64,000 bases of DNA, taken from assembly GCF_001547895.1 (NCBI RefSeq), contig NZ_AP014627.1, forward strand, positions 5,521,501-5,585,500, read 5' to 3'. The translations under genes were made by a program, and so were the position numbers. The DNA comes from Pseudomonas sp. Os17 (lineage in GTDB: Bacteria; Pseudomonadota; Gammaproteobacteria; Pseudomonadales; Pseudomonadaceae). Under the pieces are notes generated by a model that had not been told where the DNA came from, did not search any database, and saw only the letters and a list, made by a program, of their open reading frames with translations. This document shows, one piece after another, positions 19,342-29,130 of this stretch. Numbering within the stretch: the stretch's first letter is position 1; each line of letters begins with the position of its first letter.

Positions 19342-19767
19342 TCAGCGAGCGGTTACTTCAGTAGCTGCGAAGAAGTAAGCGATTTCGCGAGCAGCGGCAG
19401 CTTCGGAGTCCGAACCGTGAACGGCGTTGGCGTCGATGGACTCGGCGAAGTCAGCACGGATGGTGCCGGCAGCAGCTTCTTTAGGGTTGGTAGCGCCCAT
19501 CAGCTCACGGTTGCGAGCGATGGCGTTTTCGCCTTCCAGAACCTGAACAACAACTGGACCGGAAGTCATGAAGGCAACCAGTTCGCCGAAGAAGCCACGC
19601 TCGCTGTGCTCAGCGTAGAAGCCTTCAGCTTCAGCCTTGGACAGTTGCTTCATTTTCGAAGCTACAACGCGCAGGCCGGCTTCTTCAAAACGGGAAACGA
19701 TCTTGCCGATAACGTTTTTTGCAACAGCGTCAGGCTTGATGATGGAGAAAGTACGTTGAACAGCCAT
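19342..19767 (-). CDS. ndk: Nucleoside diphosphate kinase
   Basis: A 141-residue NDK that balances NTP pools by a ping-pong mechanism through a phosphohistidine. The family signature NAVHGSDS holds the catalytic histidine, and the N-terminus [17 protein letters not shown] is typical. A likely promoter is embedded in the hairpin upstream (19804-19830). Confidence 0.97.
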   Translation of the reverse strand: MAVQRTFSIIKPDAVAKNVIGKIVSRFEEAGLRVVASKMKQLSKAEAEGFYAEHSERGFFGELVAFMTSGPVVVQVLEGENAIARNRELMGATNPKEAAAGTIRADFAESIDANAVHGSDSEAAAAREIAYFFAATEVTAR

Positions 19768-19803
19768 GGTGTAACTCCAGAAACGGTGATTAAAGCGAAA
19801 AAT

Positions 19804-19830
19804 TAAACCCGCGAATTATACGCGGGTTTA
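19804..19830 (-). promoter_or_regulatory. Isc-operon terminator hairpin whose loop holds the ndk -10 box
   Basis: A perfect 10-bp stem (TAAACCCGCG / CGCGGGTTTA) ends the iscX side; on the reverse strand ATTTTTCG follows, so it can terminate transcription. The 7-nt loop region reads TATAATT on the reverse strand, a consensus -10. A TAGGCA hexamer (4 of 6 matches to TTGACA) lies 17 nt upstream. The ndk ATG is 37 nt after the hairpin. Confidence 0.6.
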
Positions 19831-19861
19831 TAGGGATTGCCTAACTGCGTAGCCCGCGGAT

Positions 19862-20062
19862 TCAGTCCGCTTCGTCGATCCAGGCGGCCTGAATTGCTTC
19901 AAGAACCTTCTCGCCTCCGCGAGCCGGATCGTCGCTGAACTCCGGCAATGCCAGAACCCATTGGTGCAGATCGACAAAGTTCACATAACGCGGATCCACA
20001 TCGGGCTTGGACTCAACCAGCTGGATCGCGATTTCCAGTACATCAACCCACTTCAGACTCAT
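19862..20062 (-). CDS. iscX: Fe-S cluster assembly protein IscX
   Basis: A 66-residue acidic protein (SLKWVDVLEIAIQLVE, then DPRYVNFVDLHQWV). IscX (YfhJ) binds IscS and iron and tunes cysteine desulfurase activity. It is the last gene of the isc operon, 14 nt after fdx. Confidence 0.95.
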   Translation of the reverse strand: MSLKWVDVLEIAIQLVESKPDVDPRYVNFVDLHQWVLALPEFSDDPARGGEKVLEAIQAAWIDEAD

Positions 20063-20076
20063 GACGACTCCTTGAA

Positions 20077-20418
20077 TCAGTGCGGCGCTTCGGCGGCATG
20101 GTTGAGCGAGTACTTGGGAATTTCAACGGTCAGGTCTTCGTCGCCGACGATGGCCTGGCACGACAGCCGCGATTGCGCTTCCAGGCCCCAGGCCTTGTCC
20201 AGCAAGTCTTCTTCCAGTTCGTCGGCTTCGTTCAGCGAATCGAACCCTTCACGAATGATGCAGTGGCAGGTGGTACAGGCACAGACGCCGCCGCAGGCGC
20301 TCTCGATCTCGATGTGGTTGTCATGGGCCACCTCGAGCACCGAAACCCCGGGCTCGACCTCGACAACCAGACCGTCCGGGCAGAACACGGCGTGTGGCAG
20401 AAAAATGATCTGCGGCAT
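20077..20418 (-). CDS. fdx: ISC-system [2Fe-2S] ferredoxin
   Basis: A 113-residue adrenodoxin-type ferredoxin that supplies electrons for Fe-S assembly on IscU. The cluster cysteines lie in ACGGVCACTTCHC and, further on, in LSCQAIVG. It overlaps no neighbour but starts 3 nt after the hscA stop. Confidence 0.96.
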   Translation of the reverse strand: MPQIIFLPHAVFCPDGLVVEVEPGVSVLEVAHDNHIEIESACGGVCACTTCHCIIREGFDSLNEADELEEDLLDKAWGLEAQSRLSCQAIVGDEDLTVEIPKYSLNHAAEAPH

Positions 20419-20421
20419 CAG

Positions 20422-22284
20422 TTATTCCTCGATTTCATTCAGGTTGCGCCCCGCCAGGGCGGCTTTCACCGTCGAATCCAGGCGGCGGGCAGCAAAGGCA
20501 TCGGTCACTTGCGACAGACGCTTGGTCTGCTGCTCGATGGCGTAACCATCGGTACCACGCATCAATTCACTCAGTTCCTGCATCTGCAGCTCGATGACCA
20601 TGCGCTCTTCAGCGTCCAGCAGGCGATCACCGTCCGCGTCCAGAGCGCCTTGCACGGCCTCGATCAGCCGCTGGGCATCAACCTGCTGCTCCCGCAGCAC
20701 GCGGGCCACCTTGTCGTCGCCGGCGTACTGGAAGGAGTCCTTGAGCATCTTGGCGATCTCGCCGTCGGTCAGGCCGTAGGACGGCTTGACCTGAATGCTG
20801 GCTTCCACGCCCGACCCCAGCTCCCGGGCCGAGACGCTGAGCAGGCCGTCGGCATCGACCTGGAAGGTCACGCGGATCTTCGCCGCACCCGCCACCATCG
20901 GCGGGATGCCGCGCAATTCGAAGCGCGCCAGGGAGCGGCAGTCGCTGATCAGCTCACGTTCGCCCTGCAGCACATGAATCATCATGGCCGTCTGGCCATC
21001 TTTGTAAGTCGTGAAGTCCTGGGCACGGGCCACCGGGATGGTGGTGTTGCGCGGAATCACCTTCTCCATCAGCCCGCCCATGGTTTCCAGACCCAGGGAC
21101 AGCGGAATCACGTCCAGCAGCAACAACTCGCCACCTTCGCGCTTGTTACCGGCCAGCGTATCGGCCTGGATCGCAGCACCAATGGCCACCACTTGATCCG
21201 GGTCGATTTCGGTCAGCGGCTGGCGACCGAACATTTCGGCGACCGCTTCCCGCACTCGCGGCACCCGGGTCGAACCGCCCACCATGACCACTGCCTGCAC
21301 TTCGTCCAATTCGACATTGGAGTCACGAACGGCTCGACGGCAGGCCTTGAGGCTGCGCGCCACCATGGGCTCGATCAGGGCATCGAAGGTTTCGCGGGTC
21401 AGCGCGGCGCGCCAGTCACCGTAAACCACTTCCACCGAGGTGGCATGGGTCAGGGCTTCCTTGGCCGCGCAGGCGGTTTGCAACAGGTTGCGCTGAGTGC
21501 CCGGATCCAGGTCGGCGGACAAGCCCGCGCCCTCGATGATCCAGCCGGCAATGGCGTGATCGAAGTCATCGCCACCCAGGGCGGTATCGCCGCCGGTGGC
21601 CAGCACCTCGAAGACACCGCCGGTCAGGCGCAGGATGGAAATATCGAAGGTACCGCCACCCAGGTCATAGATCGCCACCACGCCCTCGGCGTGCTGGTCC
21701 AGGCCGTAGGCCACGGCAGCCGCGGTCGGTTCGTTGAGCAAGCGCAGCACATTCAGACCGGCCAGCTTGGCCGCATCCTTGGTGGCTTGACGCTGGGCAT
21801 CGTCGAAATAGGCCGGAACAGTGATCACCGCCCCCACCAGCTCGCCACCCAGGGTCGCCTCAGCGCGCTGACGCAACACCTTCAGCACTTCCGCGGAGAC
21901 CTCCACCGGGCTTTTCGGCCCCTGGATGGTCTCGATGAACGGCATGTGCGACTCGCCGTCAACGAAGCGATAGGGCAGTTGTTCGCCCAGCTGCTTGACG
22001 TCGGCCAGCCCGCGCCCCATCAGGCGCTTGACCGAAAGCACGGTGTTCAAGGGATCGGTGGGCGCGGCCAGGCGGGCGGATTCGCCCACTTCGACGCGGT
22101 CGGCGTGATAACGCACGGCGGACGGCAGAATCACCTGACCCTGCGCGTCGGCCAGAGGCTCGGAAAGACCACTGCGCAAGGCAGCGACCAGCGAATTGGT
22201 AGTGCCCAAGTCGATTCCCACAGCCAGGCGACGCTGGTGCGGTTGAGGACTTTGGCCGGGTTCGGCGATCTGCAGTAGGGCCAT
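20422..22284 (-). CDS. hscA: Fe-S assembly chaperone HscA (Hsp70 family)
   Basis: HscA is the specialised Hsp70 that, with HscB, releases the cluster from IscU in an ATP-dependent way. The 620-residue product has the actin-like ATPase signatures [27 protein letters not shown] and [16 protein letters not shown]. The substrate-binding domain and helical lid follow. The N-terminal extension before the ATPase (about 20 residues) is normal for HscA. It is 51 nt downstream of hscB. Confidence 0.97.
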   Translation of the reverse strand: MALLQIAEPGQSPQPHQRRLAVGIDLGTTNSLVAALRSGLSEPLADAQGQVILPSAVRYHADRVEVGESARLAAPTDPLNTVLSVKRLMGRGLADVKQLGEQLPYRFVDGESHMPFIETIQGPKSPVEVSAEVLKVLRQRAEATLGGELVGAVITVPAYFDDAQRQATKDAAKLAGLNVLRLLNEPTAAAVAYGLDQHAEGVVAIYDLGGGTFDISILRLTGGVFEVLATGGDTALGGDDFDHAIAGWIIEGAGLSADLDPGTQRNLLQTACAAKEALTHATSVEVVYGDWRAALTRETFDALIEPMVARSLKACRRAVRDSNVELDEVQAVVMVGGSTRVPRVREAVAEMFGRQPLTEIDPDQVVAIGAAIQADTLAGNKREGGELLLLDVIPLSLGLETMGGLMEKVIPRNTTIPVARAQDFTTYKDGQTAMMIHVLQGERELISDCRSLARFELRGIPPMVAGAAKIRVTFQVDADGLLSVSARELGSGVEASIQVKPSYGLTDGEIAKMLKDSFQYAGDDKVARVLREQQVDAQRLIEAVQGALDADGDRLLDAEERMVIELQMQELSELMRGTDGYAIEQQTKRLSQVTDAFAARRLDSTVKAALAGRNLNEIEE

Positions 22285-22335
22285 GCTTATCTGGACTTAT
22301 CTGTATATCAGGCGTGCGACCGGAGCGGCACTGGG

Positions 22336-22857
22336 TTAATCGTCGAGGCGCTCTTCTAACTGGCGCACTTCGTAGGTGAGCTTGTCGAGGAACTGCATGC
22401 GCCGCATCAGGCGCTCGGCCTGCTCGCGCTGCGCTGCATCATCCCAACAGGCTGCGAAGCTTTCGTTCAGTTCATCCTGGGCAATCTTCAACCGCCGCTT
22501 GAATGCCGCCACGCCGGCCAGGTCGGCGCTGTCCTGCAAGTCTTCGAGCTCTTCGCGCCACTGCATCTGCTGCAGAAGAAACTCGGGATCATGCACCGTG
22601 ACTTCCAGCGGCAACTCGCCACCCTTCAACGCCAACAGATAACGGGCACGCTTGGGCGGACTCTTGAGCGTCTGATAAGCCTCATTGAGGCTTGCCGACT
22701 GCTCCAGGGCCAGGCGCTGCTCACGCTCGGACGCATCGGCAAAACGGTCAGGATGAACCCCGCGCGCCAACTCACGGTAGCGCGCGGCCAGCTGCTCGAG
22801 ATCCAGGCGGAAGCTCGGTTGCAGCTCAAATAAAGCGAAATGACAAGGAGTACCCAC
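22336..22857 (-). CDS. hscB: Fe-S assembly co-chaperone HscB
   Basis: A J-domain protein of 173 residues that delivers IscU to HscA and stimulates its ATPase. The HPD motif is in [11 protein letters not shown]. The start is GTG at 22857 ([13 protein letters not shown] follows), which matches the family N-terminus; a GAGGCTT ribosome binding site lies in the short gap after iscA. The in-frame ATG at 22896 lies inside iscA and is unlikely. Confidence 0.95.
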   Translation of the reverse strand: MGTPCHFALFELQPSFRLDLEQLAARYRELARGVHPDRFADASEREQRLALEQSASLNEAYQTLKSPPKRARYLLALKGGELPLEVTVHDPEFLLQQMQWREELEDLQDSADLAGVAAFKRRLKIAQDELNESFAACWDDAAQREQAERLMRRMQFLDKLTYEVRQLEERLDD

Positions 22858-22865
22858 TGGAAGCC

Positions 22866-23189
22866 TCAGATGTTGAAGCTTTCGCCGCAGCCACATTCAC
22901 CGCGCACGTTGGGGTTGTTGAACTTGAAGCCTTCGTTCAACCCTTCCTTGACGAAATCAAGCTCGGTGCCGTCCAGATAGGTCAGGCTTTTCGGGTCGAT
23001 GATCACTTTCTCGCCGTGACTCTCGAACACCTGATCGTCCTCGCCGATCTCGTCGACGAACTCCAGCACATAGGCAAGGCCGGAACAGCCCGTGGTGCGA
23101 ACACCCAGACGAATCCCATCACCCTTGCCGCGCCCGTTGAGGGAGCGTCGCACGTGTTGAGCAGCCGCTTCTGTCATGCTGATAGCCAT
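22866..23189 (-). CDS. iscA: A-type Fe-S carrier protein IscA
   Basis: A 107-residue A-type carrier with the three conserved cysteines: one in TTGCSGLAY and two in the C-terminal ECGCGESF. It delivers clusters, especially [4Fe-4S], to target proteins. It lies between iscU and hscB. Confidence 0.97.
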   Translation of the reverse strand: MAISMTEAAAQHVRRSLNGRGKGDGIRLGVRTTGCSGLAYVLEFVDEIGEDDQVFESHGEKVIIDPKSLTYLDGTELDFVKEGLNEGFKFNNPNVRGECGCGESFNI

Positions 23190-23231
23190 CGTGACTCCTT
23201 ACTTGTCGCCAAATCTGTGAAAGCCGATCGA

Positions 23232-23618
23232 TCAGATCAGGCCTTTCTTCTGCTTGTAGTCGCGAACGGCGGCCTTGATGGCGTCTTCGGCGAGTACCGA
23301 GCAGTGAATCTTCACTGGAGGCAGGGCCAGCTCTTCTGCCAGCTGGGTGTTCTTGATGGTTTCGGCTTCATCCAGCGTCTTGCCCTTCATCCACTCAGTG
23401 GCCAGGGAGCTGGAGGCAATGGCGGAACCGCAGCCATAGGTCTTGAACTTGGCGTCCTCGATGATGCCCTGCTCGTTGACCTTGATCTGCAGACGCATCA
23501 CGTCGCCGCAGGCGGGAGCGCCGACCATGCCGGTGCCGACATCAGGATCTTCCGCGTCCATCTTGCCGACGTTACGCGGGTTCTCGTAGTGGTCGATGAC
23601 CTTTTCGCTGTAAGCCAT
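23232..23618 (-). CDS. iscU: Fe-S scaffold protein IscU
   Basis: A 128-residue scaffold on which clusters are built. The ligand cysteines appear in GAPACGDVM, YGCGSAIASSS and IHCSVLAEDAI, and the HscA recognition motif LPPVK is present just before the last cysteine. Confidence 0.97.
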   Translation of the reverse strand: MAYSEKVIDHYENPRNVGKMDAEDPDVGTGMVGAPACGDVMRLQIKVNEQGIIEDAKFKTYGCGSAIASSSLATEWMKGKTLDEAETIKNTQLAEELALPPVKIHCSVLAEDAIKAAVRDYKQKKGLI

Positions 23619-23712
23619 GATTCTTAATCCTCACTCATCAGAGAGTCGCTCTCGGGTTCCGCAAATCGCCGTTATCGGCAAGTTCTACAGAACCCTGTGC
23701 GGCGACTTATAT

Positions 23713-24927
23713 TCAGTGTGCCGCCCACTCGATCTTCGAGATATCGACGCCATCTTTGTACATGTCCCACAGCGGCGACAAAGCGCGCAGCTTGGTAACG
23801 GCTTCGCAGACTTTCTGCGCTGCGTAATCGATTTCTTCTTCGGTGGTGAAGCGGCCGAAGGTGAAGCGGATCGAGCTGTGAGCCAGCTCGTCGTTGCGGC
23901 CCAGGGCGCGCAGCACGTACGAAGGCTCAAGCGACGCCGAAGTGCAAGCCGAGCCGGAAGACACCGCCAGGTCCTTGAGGGCCATGATCAGCGACTCGCC
24001 TTCAACGTAGTTGAAGCTCAGGTTCAGGTTGTGCGGCACGCGGGCAGTCATGCTGCCGTTGATGTACAGCTCTTCCAGGTGCTCGACCTGCTTGTAGAAG
24101 CGCTCGCTCAAGGCCTTGATGCGGGCATTCTCGGCCGCCATGTCTTCCTTGGCGACGCGGAAGGCTTCGCCCATGCCGACGATCTGGTGAGTGGCCAGGG
24201 TGCCGGAACGCATGCCGCGCTCGTGACCGCCGCCGTGCATGGTGGCTTCCAGGCGCACCCGCGGCTTGCGGCTGACGTACAGCGCGCCGATGCCTTTAGG
24301 ACCGTAGGTCTTGTGGGCCGAGAAGGACATCAGGTCGACTTTCAGGGCCTGCAGGTCGATCTCGACCTTGCCGGTGGACTGAGCGCCGTCGACGTGGAAC
24401 AGGACGCCTTTGGAGCGGGTCAACTCACCGATGGCGGCGATGTCGTTGATGGTGCCGATCTCGTTGTTCACATGCATGATCGAAACCAGGATGGTGTCGT
24501 CACGCAGAGCCGCTTCAACCATGGCCGGAGTGATCAGACCGTCTTCGCCCGGCTCGATGTAGGTCACTTCGAAGCCTTCACGCTCAAGCTGGCGCATGGT
24601 GTCCAGGACAGCCTTGTGCTCGATCTTCGAGGTGATCAGGTGCTTGCCCTTGGTGTGATAGAAATGCGCGACACCCTTGATTGCCAGGTTGTCGGACTCG
24701 GTGGCACCGGAGGTCCAGACGATTTCACGCGGGTCGGCGTTGACCAGGTCTGCCACTTGGCGACGGGCATTTTCCACCGACTCTTCGGCCTTCCAGCCAA
24801 ACACGTGGGAGCGGGACGCCGGGTTACCGAAGTTTCCGTCGACCAGCAGGCATTCACTCATCTTCTGCGCCACGCGCGGATCAACCGGGGTGGTTGCAGA
24901 GTAATCAAGGTAAATCGGCAATTTCAT
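23713..24927 (-). CDS. iscS: Cysteine desulfurase IscS
   Basis: A PLP enzyme of 404 residues that moves sulfur from cysteine to IscU, tRNA thiolation and other acceptors. The PLP lysine lies in [12 protein letters not shown], the N-terminus is [17 protein letters not shown], and the catalytic cysteine is in [16 protein letters not shown]. About 95 nt separate it from iscU. It is followed by the rest of the isc genes in the usual order. Confidence 0.98.
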   Translation of the reverse strand: MKLPIYLDYSATTPVDPRVAQKMSECLLVDGNFGNPASRSHVFGWKAEESVENARRQVADLVNADPREIVWTSGATESDNLAIKGVAHFYHTKGKHLITSKIEHKAVLDTMRQLEREGFEVTYIEPGEDGLITPAMVEAALRDDTILVSIMHVNNEIGTINDIAAIGELTRSKGVLFHVDGAQSTGKVEIDLQALKVDLMSFSAHKTYGPKGIGALYVSRKPRVRLEATMHGGGHERGMRSGTLATHQIVGMGEAFRVAKEDMAAENARIKALSERFYKQVEHLEELYINGSMTARVPHNLNLSFNYVEGESLIMALKDLAVSSGSACTSASLEPSYVLRALGRNDELAHSSIRFTFGRFTTEEEIDYAAQKVCEAVTKLRALSPLWDMYKDGVDISKIEWAAH

Positions 24928-24977
24928 GGACTCTCTCCTAAATCAGGCTGGCTGGCGTGCCGCTAGCTCTATGGCTG

Positions 24978-25469
24978 TCATTCGACGGCTGACGCTTCAA
25001 TCTTGTCCAGGCGCGGCGCCTTGCCATTACAACGGCGCTGATCCTGACGCTGGGCAACTTCTTGTACCTCACGGCGAGTGACAAGGTCTGCCAAGCTGAT
25101 ACCGCTCAGAAATTCGTGGATCTGCAGGCTCAGGTCGCACCACAGGTGATGGGTCAGGCAGGTGTCGCCGGCATGGCAATCACCCAGCCCCTGGCATTTG
25201 GTGGCATCGACCGATTCGTTCACGGCATCGATCACCTGGGCCACCTGGATCCCCTGCATGTCGCGGGACAGCTGATAGCCGCCACCCGGACCACGGACGC
25301 TGGACACCAGATTACTGCGACGCAGTTTGGCGAAAAGCTGTTCGAGGTAGGACAGGGAAATGCCTTGGCGCTCAGAGATATCGGCCAGGGAGACCGGGCC
25401 ATGTTGCGCGTGCAACGCCAGATCAAGCATGGCGGTCACCGCGTATCGGCCTTTAGTAGTCAGTCGCAT
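24978..25469 (-). CDS. iscR: Fe-S responsive transcriptional regulator IscR
   Basis: An Rrf2-type regulator of 163 residues. It has the N-terminal winged HTH ([19 protein letters not shown]) and the [2Fe-2S] site cysteines in [21 protein letters not shown]. As holo-protein it represses its own operon, and without a cluster it activates other Fe-S systems. The ATG at 25469 is the family start; an extension to 25610 would run across the promoter and IscR boxes. Confidence 0.97.
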   Translation of the reverse strand: MRLTTKGRYAVTAMLDLALHAQHGPVSLADISERQGISLSYLEQLFAKLRRSNLVSSVRGPGGGYQLSRDMQGIQVAQVIDAVNESVDATKCQGLGDCHAGDTCLTHHLWCDLSLQIHEFLSGISLADLVTRREVQEVAQRQDQRRCNGKAPRLDKIEASAVE

Positions 25470-25502
25470 GGACAAGTACCACGGAGTTTCGGAATGGAGG
25501 CG

Positions 25503-25531
25503 AGTATGCAATACCCGAGTAATCAGGTCAA
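25503..25531 (-). promoter_or_regulatory. iscR promoter
   Basis: On the reverse strand TTGACC (25526-25531), a 17-nt spacer and CATACT (25503-25508) precede iscR by 34 nt. The -35 hexamer lies inside an IscR box, so holo-IscR would block RNA polymerase. Confidence 0.65.
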
Positions 25532-25535
25532 CTAT
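25511..25535 (-). promoter_or_regulatory. Type 1 IscR binding site, promoter-proximal
   Basis: The reverse strand reads ATAGTTGACCTGATTACTCG and then GGTAT. It matches the type 1 IscR pattern (ATAnYTGAC with a following GTCGGG-like half, here CTCGGG) and covers the -35 of the iscR promoter. Confidence 0.65.
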
Positions 25536-25539
25536 AAGA

Positions 25540-25557
25540 CCAACTACTTTAGTCGGG
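25540..25557 (-). promoter_or_regulatory. Second IscR-type binding site
   Basis: The reverse strand reads CCCGACTAAAGTAGTTGG, a near-perfect dyad (CCGACTA / TAGTTGG) with the YYGACTA-n3-TAGTYRG shape of IscR type 1 sites. It lies one helical turn upstream of the first box. Confidence 0.65.
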
Positions 25558-25662
25558 TTTACCCGCAAAAGAGCGCGCGAATCATAGCAAAGTCCGCGAC
25601 GTAATGGCACAGCGGGTTGCCGACAACTGACCTGCGGGTCACCCAGGGCGCCTCAGCCCCCT

Positions 25663-25705
25663 TTCGCCGGCAAGCGGCCCCCTGGACGAGGAGCCGCCGG
25701 CCAGG
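25663..25705. repeat. Degenerate REP-like palindrome
   Basis: TTCGCCGGCAAGCGG is followed some 20 nt later by AGGAGCCGCCGGCC in opposite orientation. This resembles a decayed REPIN of the GTAGGAGCCGG type; the arms match only in part. Confidence 0.35.
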
Positions 25706-25708
25706 CCA

Positions 25709-26488
25709 TCAGCCGATCTGGCTGTCGCTCTTGCCTTTGACTGCTGCGAAGTCTTCCTCTCGCAGGACTGGCAGATCCTTGGCGCAGTAGTCACTGCCCA
25801 GATCCTTCAGAGCGCCGCACACACCCTCCAGGCGAGCGTCCACCGCCTGCAGGTGGTCGAGCAACTGACCAATGGCCCGCGCCACCGGATCAGGCATGTC
25901 CTCGCTGACGCCATAGGCATCGAAACCGAGCTTCTCCGCCATCGCCTTGCGCTTGGCTTCCTGCTCGTCACTGGACTTCATGATGATCCGCCCCGGAATG
26001 CCGACCACTGTCGCGCCCGCCGGCACCGCCTTGGTCACCACCGCATTGGAACCGACCTTGGCCCCCGCACCGACCGTGAAGGGGCCCAGCACCTTGGCGC
26101 CCGCACCCACCACCACGCCGTCCTCCAGGGTCGGATGGCGCTTGCCCTTGTTCCAGCTGGTACCGCCCAGGGTCACCCCCTGATAGAGCGTGACGTCATC
26201 ACCGATCTCGGCGGTTTCACCAATGACGATGCCCATGCCATGGTCAATGAAGAAACGACGCCCCACCTTGGCCCCCGGGTGGATCTCGATCCCGGTCAGC
26301 CAGCGACCGAAGTTCGACACCAGCCGCGCCAGCCATTTCCAGCCCATACCCCACAGGGCAGCGGACAAGCGGTGAATCCAGATCGCGTGCATCCCCGGGT
26401 AGCAGGTCAGCACCTCGAACGCATTGCGCGCCGCCGGGTCACGATGAAATACGCTTTGGATATCTTCACGCAGACGCTCGAACATCAT
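25709..26488 (-). CDS. cysE: Serine O-acetyltransferase
   Basis: CysE acetylates serine with acetyl-CoA, the first step of cysteine synthesis, and is inhibited by cysteine. The 259-residue protein has an N-terminal helical domain and a left-handed parallel beta-helix of hexapeptide repeats ([31 protein letters not shown]) with the catalytic His in DHGMG. The first ATG overlaps the trmJ stop (ATGATG/TGA). It ends over 200 nt before iscR, so it is probably transcribed with trmJ, but sits next to the main cysteine consumer, the isc operon. Confidence 0.96.
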   Translation of the reverse strand: MMFERLREDIQSVFHRDPAARNAFEVLTCYPGMHAIWIHRLSAALWGMGWKWLARLVSNFGRWLTGIEIHPGAKVGRRFFIDHGMGIVIGETAEIGDDVTLYQGVTLGGTSWNKGKRHPTLEDGVVVGAGAKVLGPFTVGAGAKVGSNAVVTKAVPAGATVVGIPGRIIMKSSDEQEAKRKAMAEKLGFDAYGVSEDMPDPVARAIGQLLDHLQAVDARLEGVCGALKDLGSDYCAKDLPVLREEDFAAVKGKSDSQIG

Positions 26489-27258
26489 TGATCCTTCCGC
26501 TTTTGTAGCTCTCCACGGGCCGCTTTCTGGGTTTCCGTGAGAATGCCACGCAATATATTCATTTCCGCCCGGCTGACCGAGCTGCGACCGTACAACCGAC
26601 GCAGGCGCGCCATCAAGTGCCGCGGTTTTTCCGGATCGAGAAAGTCGATGGCCACCAGCGTCTGCTGCAGATGCTCGTAAAACCGCTCCAACTCATCAAT
26701 GGTCGCCAGCTCTTCACTGCGCGGCGAGGCCACTTCATCCTTCTCAACCTTGGTCGGCCGACCTTGGGCCGCCAGCCAGGACATGCGCACTTCATAGGTC
26801 AACACCTGCACCGCCGTGGCCAGGTTCAGCGAGCTGAACGCCGGGTCCGACGGGATATGCACGTGGAAATGACATCGCTGCAGCTCGTCATTGGTCAGGC
26901 CGGAATCTTCACGACCGAAGACCAGAGCGATCTGCGCACCCTGCCCGGCCTCTTCCACCACTTTCAGGCCGGATTCACGAGGATCCAGCAGCGGCCAGGG
27001 AATGCGTCGATCACGAGCACTGGTACCAAATACCAGAGTGCAACCGGCCAGGGCCTCCTCAAGGGTGGCGACCACCTGGGCGCTCTCCAGGATATCGGTG
27101 GCACCGGAAGCCCGCGCATCGGCCTCATGGGACGGAAACACCCGGGGCTCCACCAGCACCAGCCGCGACAGGCCCATGTTCTTCATGGCACGCGCAGCCC
27201 CGCCGATATTGCCGGGATGACTGGTATTGACCAGGACGACACGAATGTTCTGCAGCAA
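26485..27258 (-). CDS. trmJ: tRNA (cytidine/uridine-2'-O-)-methyltransferase TrmJ
   Basis: A SPOUT methyltransferase of 257 residues that modifies the ribose at position 32 of several tRNAs. Family motifs are [33 protein letters not shown] and the knot segment [23 protein letters not shown]. The start is set to TTG at 27258 because translation then begins [16 protein letters not shown], as in homologues. The frame is open to an ATG at 27426, but the added 56 residues are cysteine-rich and unrelated. The Shine-Dalgarno is poor. Confidence 0.93.
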   Translation of the reverse strand: MLQNIRVVLVNTSHPGNIGGAARAMKNMGLSRLVLVEPRVFPSHEADARASGATDILESAQVVATLEEALAGCTLVFGTSARDRRIPWPLLDPRESGLKVVEEAGQGAQIALVFGREDSGLTNDELQRCHFHVHIPSDPAFSSLNLATAVQVLTYEVRMSWLAAQGRPTKVEKDEVASPRSEELATIDELERFYEHLQQTLVAIDFLDPEKPRHLMARLRRLYGRSSVSRAEMNILRGILTETQKAARGELQKRKDQ

Positions 27259-27463
27259 GGGAGGCGCTCTCGGACACGGGAAAGGGGAGCAAATCTTACA
27301 GAACAGGCAAGACTCCCGCCTCAAAAATAACCATCCACAACCAACGACCCGCCCATCAAGCGTAGTCGGCCAGCGAGGCGCACCCACACCCTCGAACTGC
27401 GCCACACAGCGGATCGATGCAATCAAAGCGAACGCCGACCTTCATCTGCAAAAGTTTTCTGCT

Positions 27464-27469
27464 AGAATG
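27464..27469 (+). promoter_or_regulatory. Extended -10 element of the suhB promoter
   Basis: TGCTAGAAT is an extended -10 (TGn plus TAGAAT) 36 nt upstream of the suhB ATG. No good -35 lies 17 nt upstream, as is common for extended -10 promoters. Confidence 0.45.
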
Positions 27470-27504
27470 CTCGGCTTTCTTTAACAACCTTAGGTGACCT
27501 ATCC

Positions 27505-28320
27505 ATGCAGCCAATGCTGAATATCGCGCTGCGCGCCGCCCGCAGCGCCAGTGAATTGATTTTCCGCTCCATCGAGCGCCTGGATACCATCAAGGTCGAC
27601 GAAAAAGACGCCAAAGACTACGTATCCGAAGTTGATCGTGCCGCCGAGCAGAAGATCATCGACGCATTGCGCAAGGCCTACCCGACCCACGCCATCCTCG
27701 GCGAAGAAACCGGCCTGCATGCCGGTAGCGGCGAAGGTGAAGACTACCTGTGGATCATCGACCCACTGGACGGCACCACCAACTTCCTGCGTGGCATCCC
27801 GCACTTTGCCGTAAGCATCGCCTGCAAATACCGTGGCCGCCTGGAACACGCCGTGGTCCTCGATCCGGTTCGCCAGGAAGAATTCACCGCCAGCCGCGGC
27901 CGTGGCGCCCAGCTGAACGGTCGCCGCCTGCGGGTCAGCGGTCGCACCAGCCTCGACGGCGCCCTGCTGGGCACCGGCTTCCCGTTCCGTGACGACCAAA
28001 TGGACAACCTCGACAACTACCTGGGCATGTTCCGCGCCCTGGTGGGCCAGACCGCCGGTATTCGCCGCGCTGGCGCTGCGAGCCTGGACCTGGCCTACGT
28101 CGCCGCCGGTCGTTTCGATGCGTTCTGGGAGTCGGGCCTGTCCGAATGGGACATGGCAGCAGGCGCCCTGCTGATTCAAGAAGCCGGCGGCCTGGTGAGC
28201 GACTTCACCGGCGGTCACGACTTCCTGGAAAAAGGCCATGTGGTAGCCGGCAACACCAAATGCTTCAAAGCGGTCCTGACCGCCATCCAGCCGCACCTGC
28301 CGGCCTCGCTGAAGCGCTAA
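27505..28320 (+). CDS. suhB: Inositol-1-monophosphatase / Nus factor SuhB
   Basis: A 271-residue member of the lithium-sensitive phosphatase family. Metal-binding motifs are GEETG (about 70), WIIDPLDGTTNF (about 85-96) and the C-terminal SEWDMAAGALLIQEAGG. Besides inositol phosphate hydrolysis, SuhB acts in rRNA antitermination complexes and affects virulence gene control in Pseudomonas. It is divergent from trmJ and ends in a strong terminator. Confidence 0.97.
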   Translation: MQPMLNIALRAARSASELIFRSIERLDTIKVDEKDAKDYVSEVDRAAEQKIIDALRKAYPTHAILGEETGLHAGSGEGEDYLWIIDPLDGTTNFLRGIPHFAVSIACKYRGRLEHAVVLDPVRQEEFTASRGRGAQLNGRRLRVSGRTSLDGALLGTGFPFRDDQMDNLDNYLGMFRALVGQTAGIRRAGAASLDLAYVAAGRFDAFWESGLSEWDMAAGALLIQEAGGLVSDFTGGHDFLEKGHVVAGNTKCFKAVLTAIQPHLPASLKR

Positions 28321-28331
28321 GCGCCAGCGAC

Positions 28332-28361
28332 AAAAAAAGCACCCTTCGGGGTGCTTTTTTT
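28332..28361 (+). terminator. Bidirectional Rho-independent terminator after suhB
   Basis: AAAAAAAGCACCC-TTCG-GGGTGCTTTTTTT: a GC stem with a stable UUCG tetraloop and A/T runs on both sides. Confidence 0.93.
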
Positions 28362-28381
28362 ATGCCCGCAAAACCCGCCCC

Positions 28382-28444
28382 GCAGGAGCCGAGTTGCCGG
28401 CAAAGGCAATCTCAGAGCCCATTCGCCGGCAAGCAGACTCCTGC
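28382..28444. repeat. REPIN-like doublet
   Basis: GCAGGAGCCGAGTTGCCGGC (28382-) and a reverse-oriented partner ending AGACTCCTGC (28444) form a REP pair with some mismatches. It belongs to the same family as the element at 1663-1721. It lies between two converging transcription units. Confidence 0.7.
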
Positions 28445-28453
28445 AAGCGCGGG

Positions 28454-29008
28454 TTATTGGCCTGGCTGATTCTGGTTCTGGCCGAGAATCAGACGCCCTT
28501 CTTTATCCACCGGGATCTGGTTGCCCGGATCGCGATCCATGCGCACCTGGCCTTGCTTGCCGCCCAGATCGTACTTCACGTCGTAACCGACGATCTTGTC
28601 ACTGATGTCATTGACCGTGTTGCAGCGAGTCTGCGTGGTGGTGTAGGTGTCACGCTCCTGCATGCCTTCCTGCACCTTGTTGCCCGCATAACCGCCACCC
28701 ACGGCACCGGCCACAGTGGCAAGCTTCTTGCCGTTACCATTGCCAATCATGCTGCCCAGCAGGCCACCGCCCACCGCACCGGCCACGGTGCCGAGGATCT
28801 GATGCTCATCCTTGACCGGGCGCTGACGGGTGACCGCAACGTCCTTGCAGACTTCGCGAGGAGTCTTGATCTGTTGCTTGACCGGCTGCACAGCCAGCAC
28901 TTGCGCATACTCAGGGCCGCTTTTAACCAGGCTGTAGGTGGCAACAGCACCCCCGGCGGTGACACCGACAGCACCCAATACCGCACCAACCAGCAACGAC
29001 TTGTTCAC
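28454..29008 (-). CDS. Glycine-zipper 2TM domain protein
   Basis: A 184-residue envelope protein. It begins at GTG (29008), 7 nt after a strong AGGAGGT, with a hydrophobic N-terminal segment (LLVGAVLGAVGVTAGGAVATYSLV, shown here with its glycine spacing in mind). A glycine-zipper region follows at about 75-115 (GTVAGAVGGGLLGSMIGNGN, then VAGAVGGGYAGNKVQ), as in the SlyB/OmpA-like 2TM domain. The C-terminal part is soluble and Asp/Gly-rich. Such proteins insert in the outer membrane; function is unknown. Confidence 0.85.
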   Translation of the reverse strand: MNKSLLVGAVLGAVGVTAGGAVATYSLVKSGPEYAQVLAVQPVKQQIKTPREVCKDVAVTRQRPVKDEHQILGTVAGAVGGGLLGSMIGNGNGKKLATVAGAVGGGYAGNKVQEGMQERDTYTTTQTRCNTVNDISDKIVGYDVKYDLGGKQGQVRMDRDPGNQIPVDKEGRLILGQNQNQPGQ

Positions 29009-29069
29009 GTGAACCTCCTGACCATACAAACGGGACTTAGCCCGCGCTTCTCCCAGCGTTGGAGCAATA

Positions 29070-29102
29070 AAAAAGGCGCGAGTTCAACACTCGCGCCTTT
29101 TT
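29070..29102 (-). terminator. Terminator of the tgt-yajC-secDF operon
   Basis: GGCGCGAGT-TCAAC-ACTCGCGCC is a perfect 9-bp stem flanked by A and T runs, so it can work in both directions. It lies 29 nt after secF. Confidence 0.9.
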
Positions 29103-29130
29103 AACTGACAGCCGGAAAAGGGCTAGATCC

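Noticed and set aside
20080..22278. 732-codon plus-strand ORF
   Set aside because: It is the antisense frame of hscA and fdx, which match their families along the full length.
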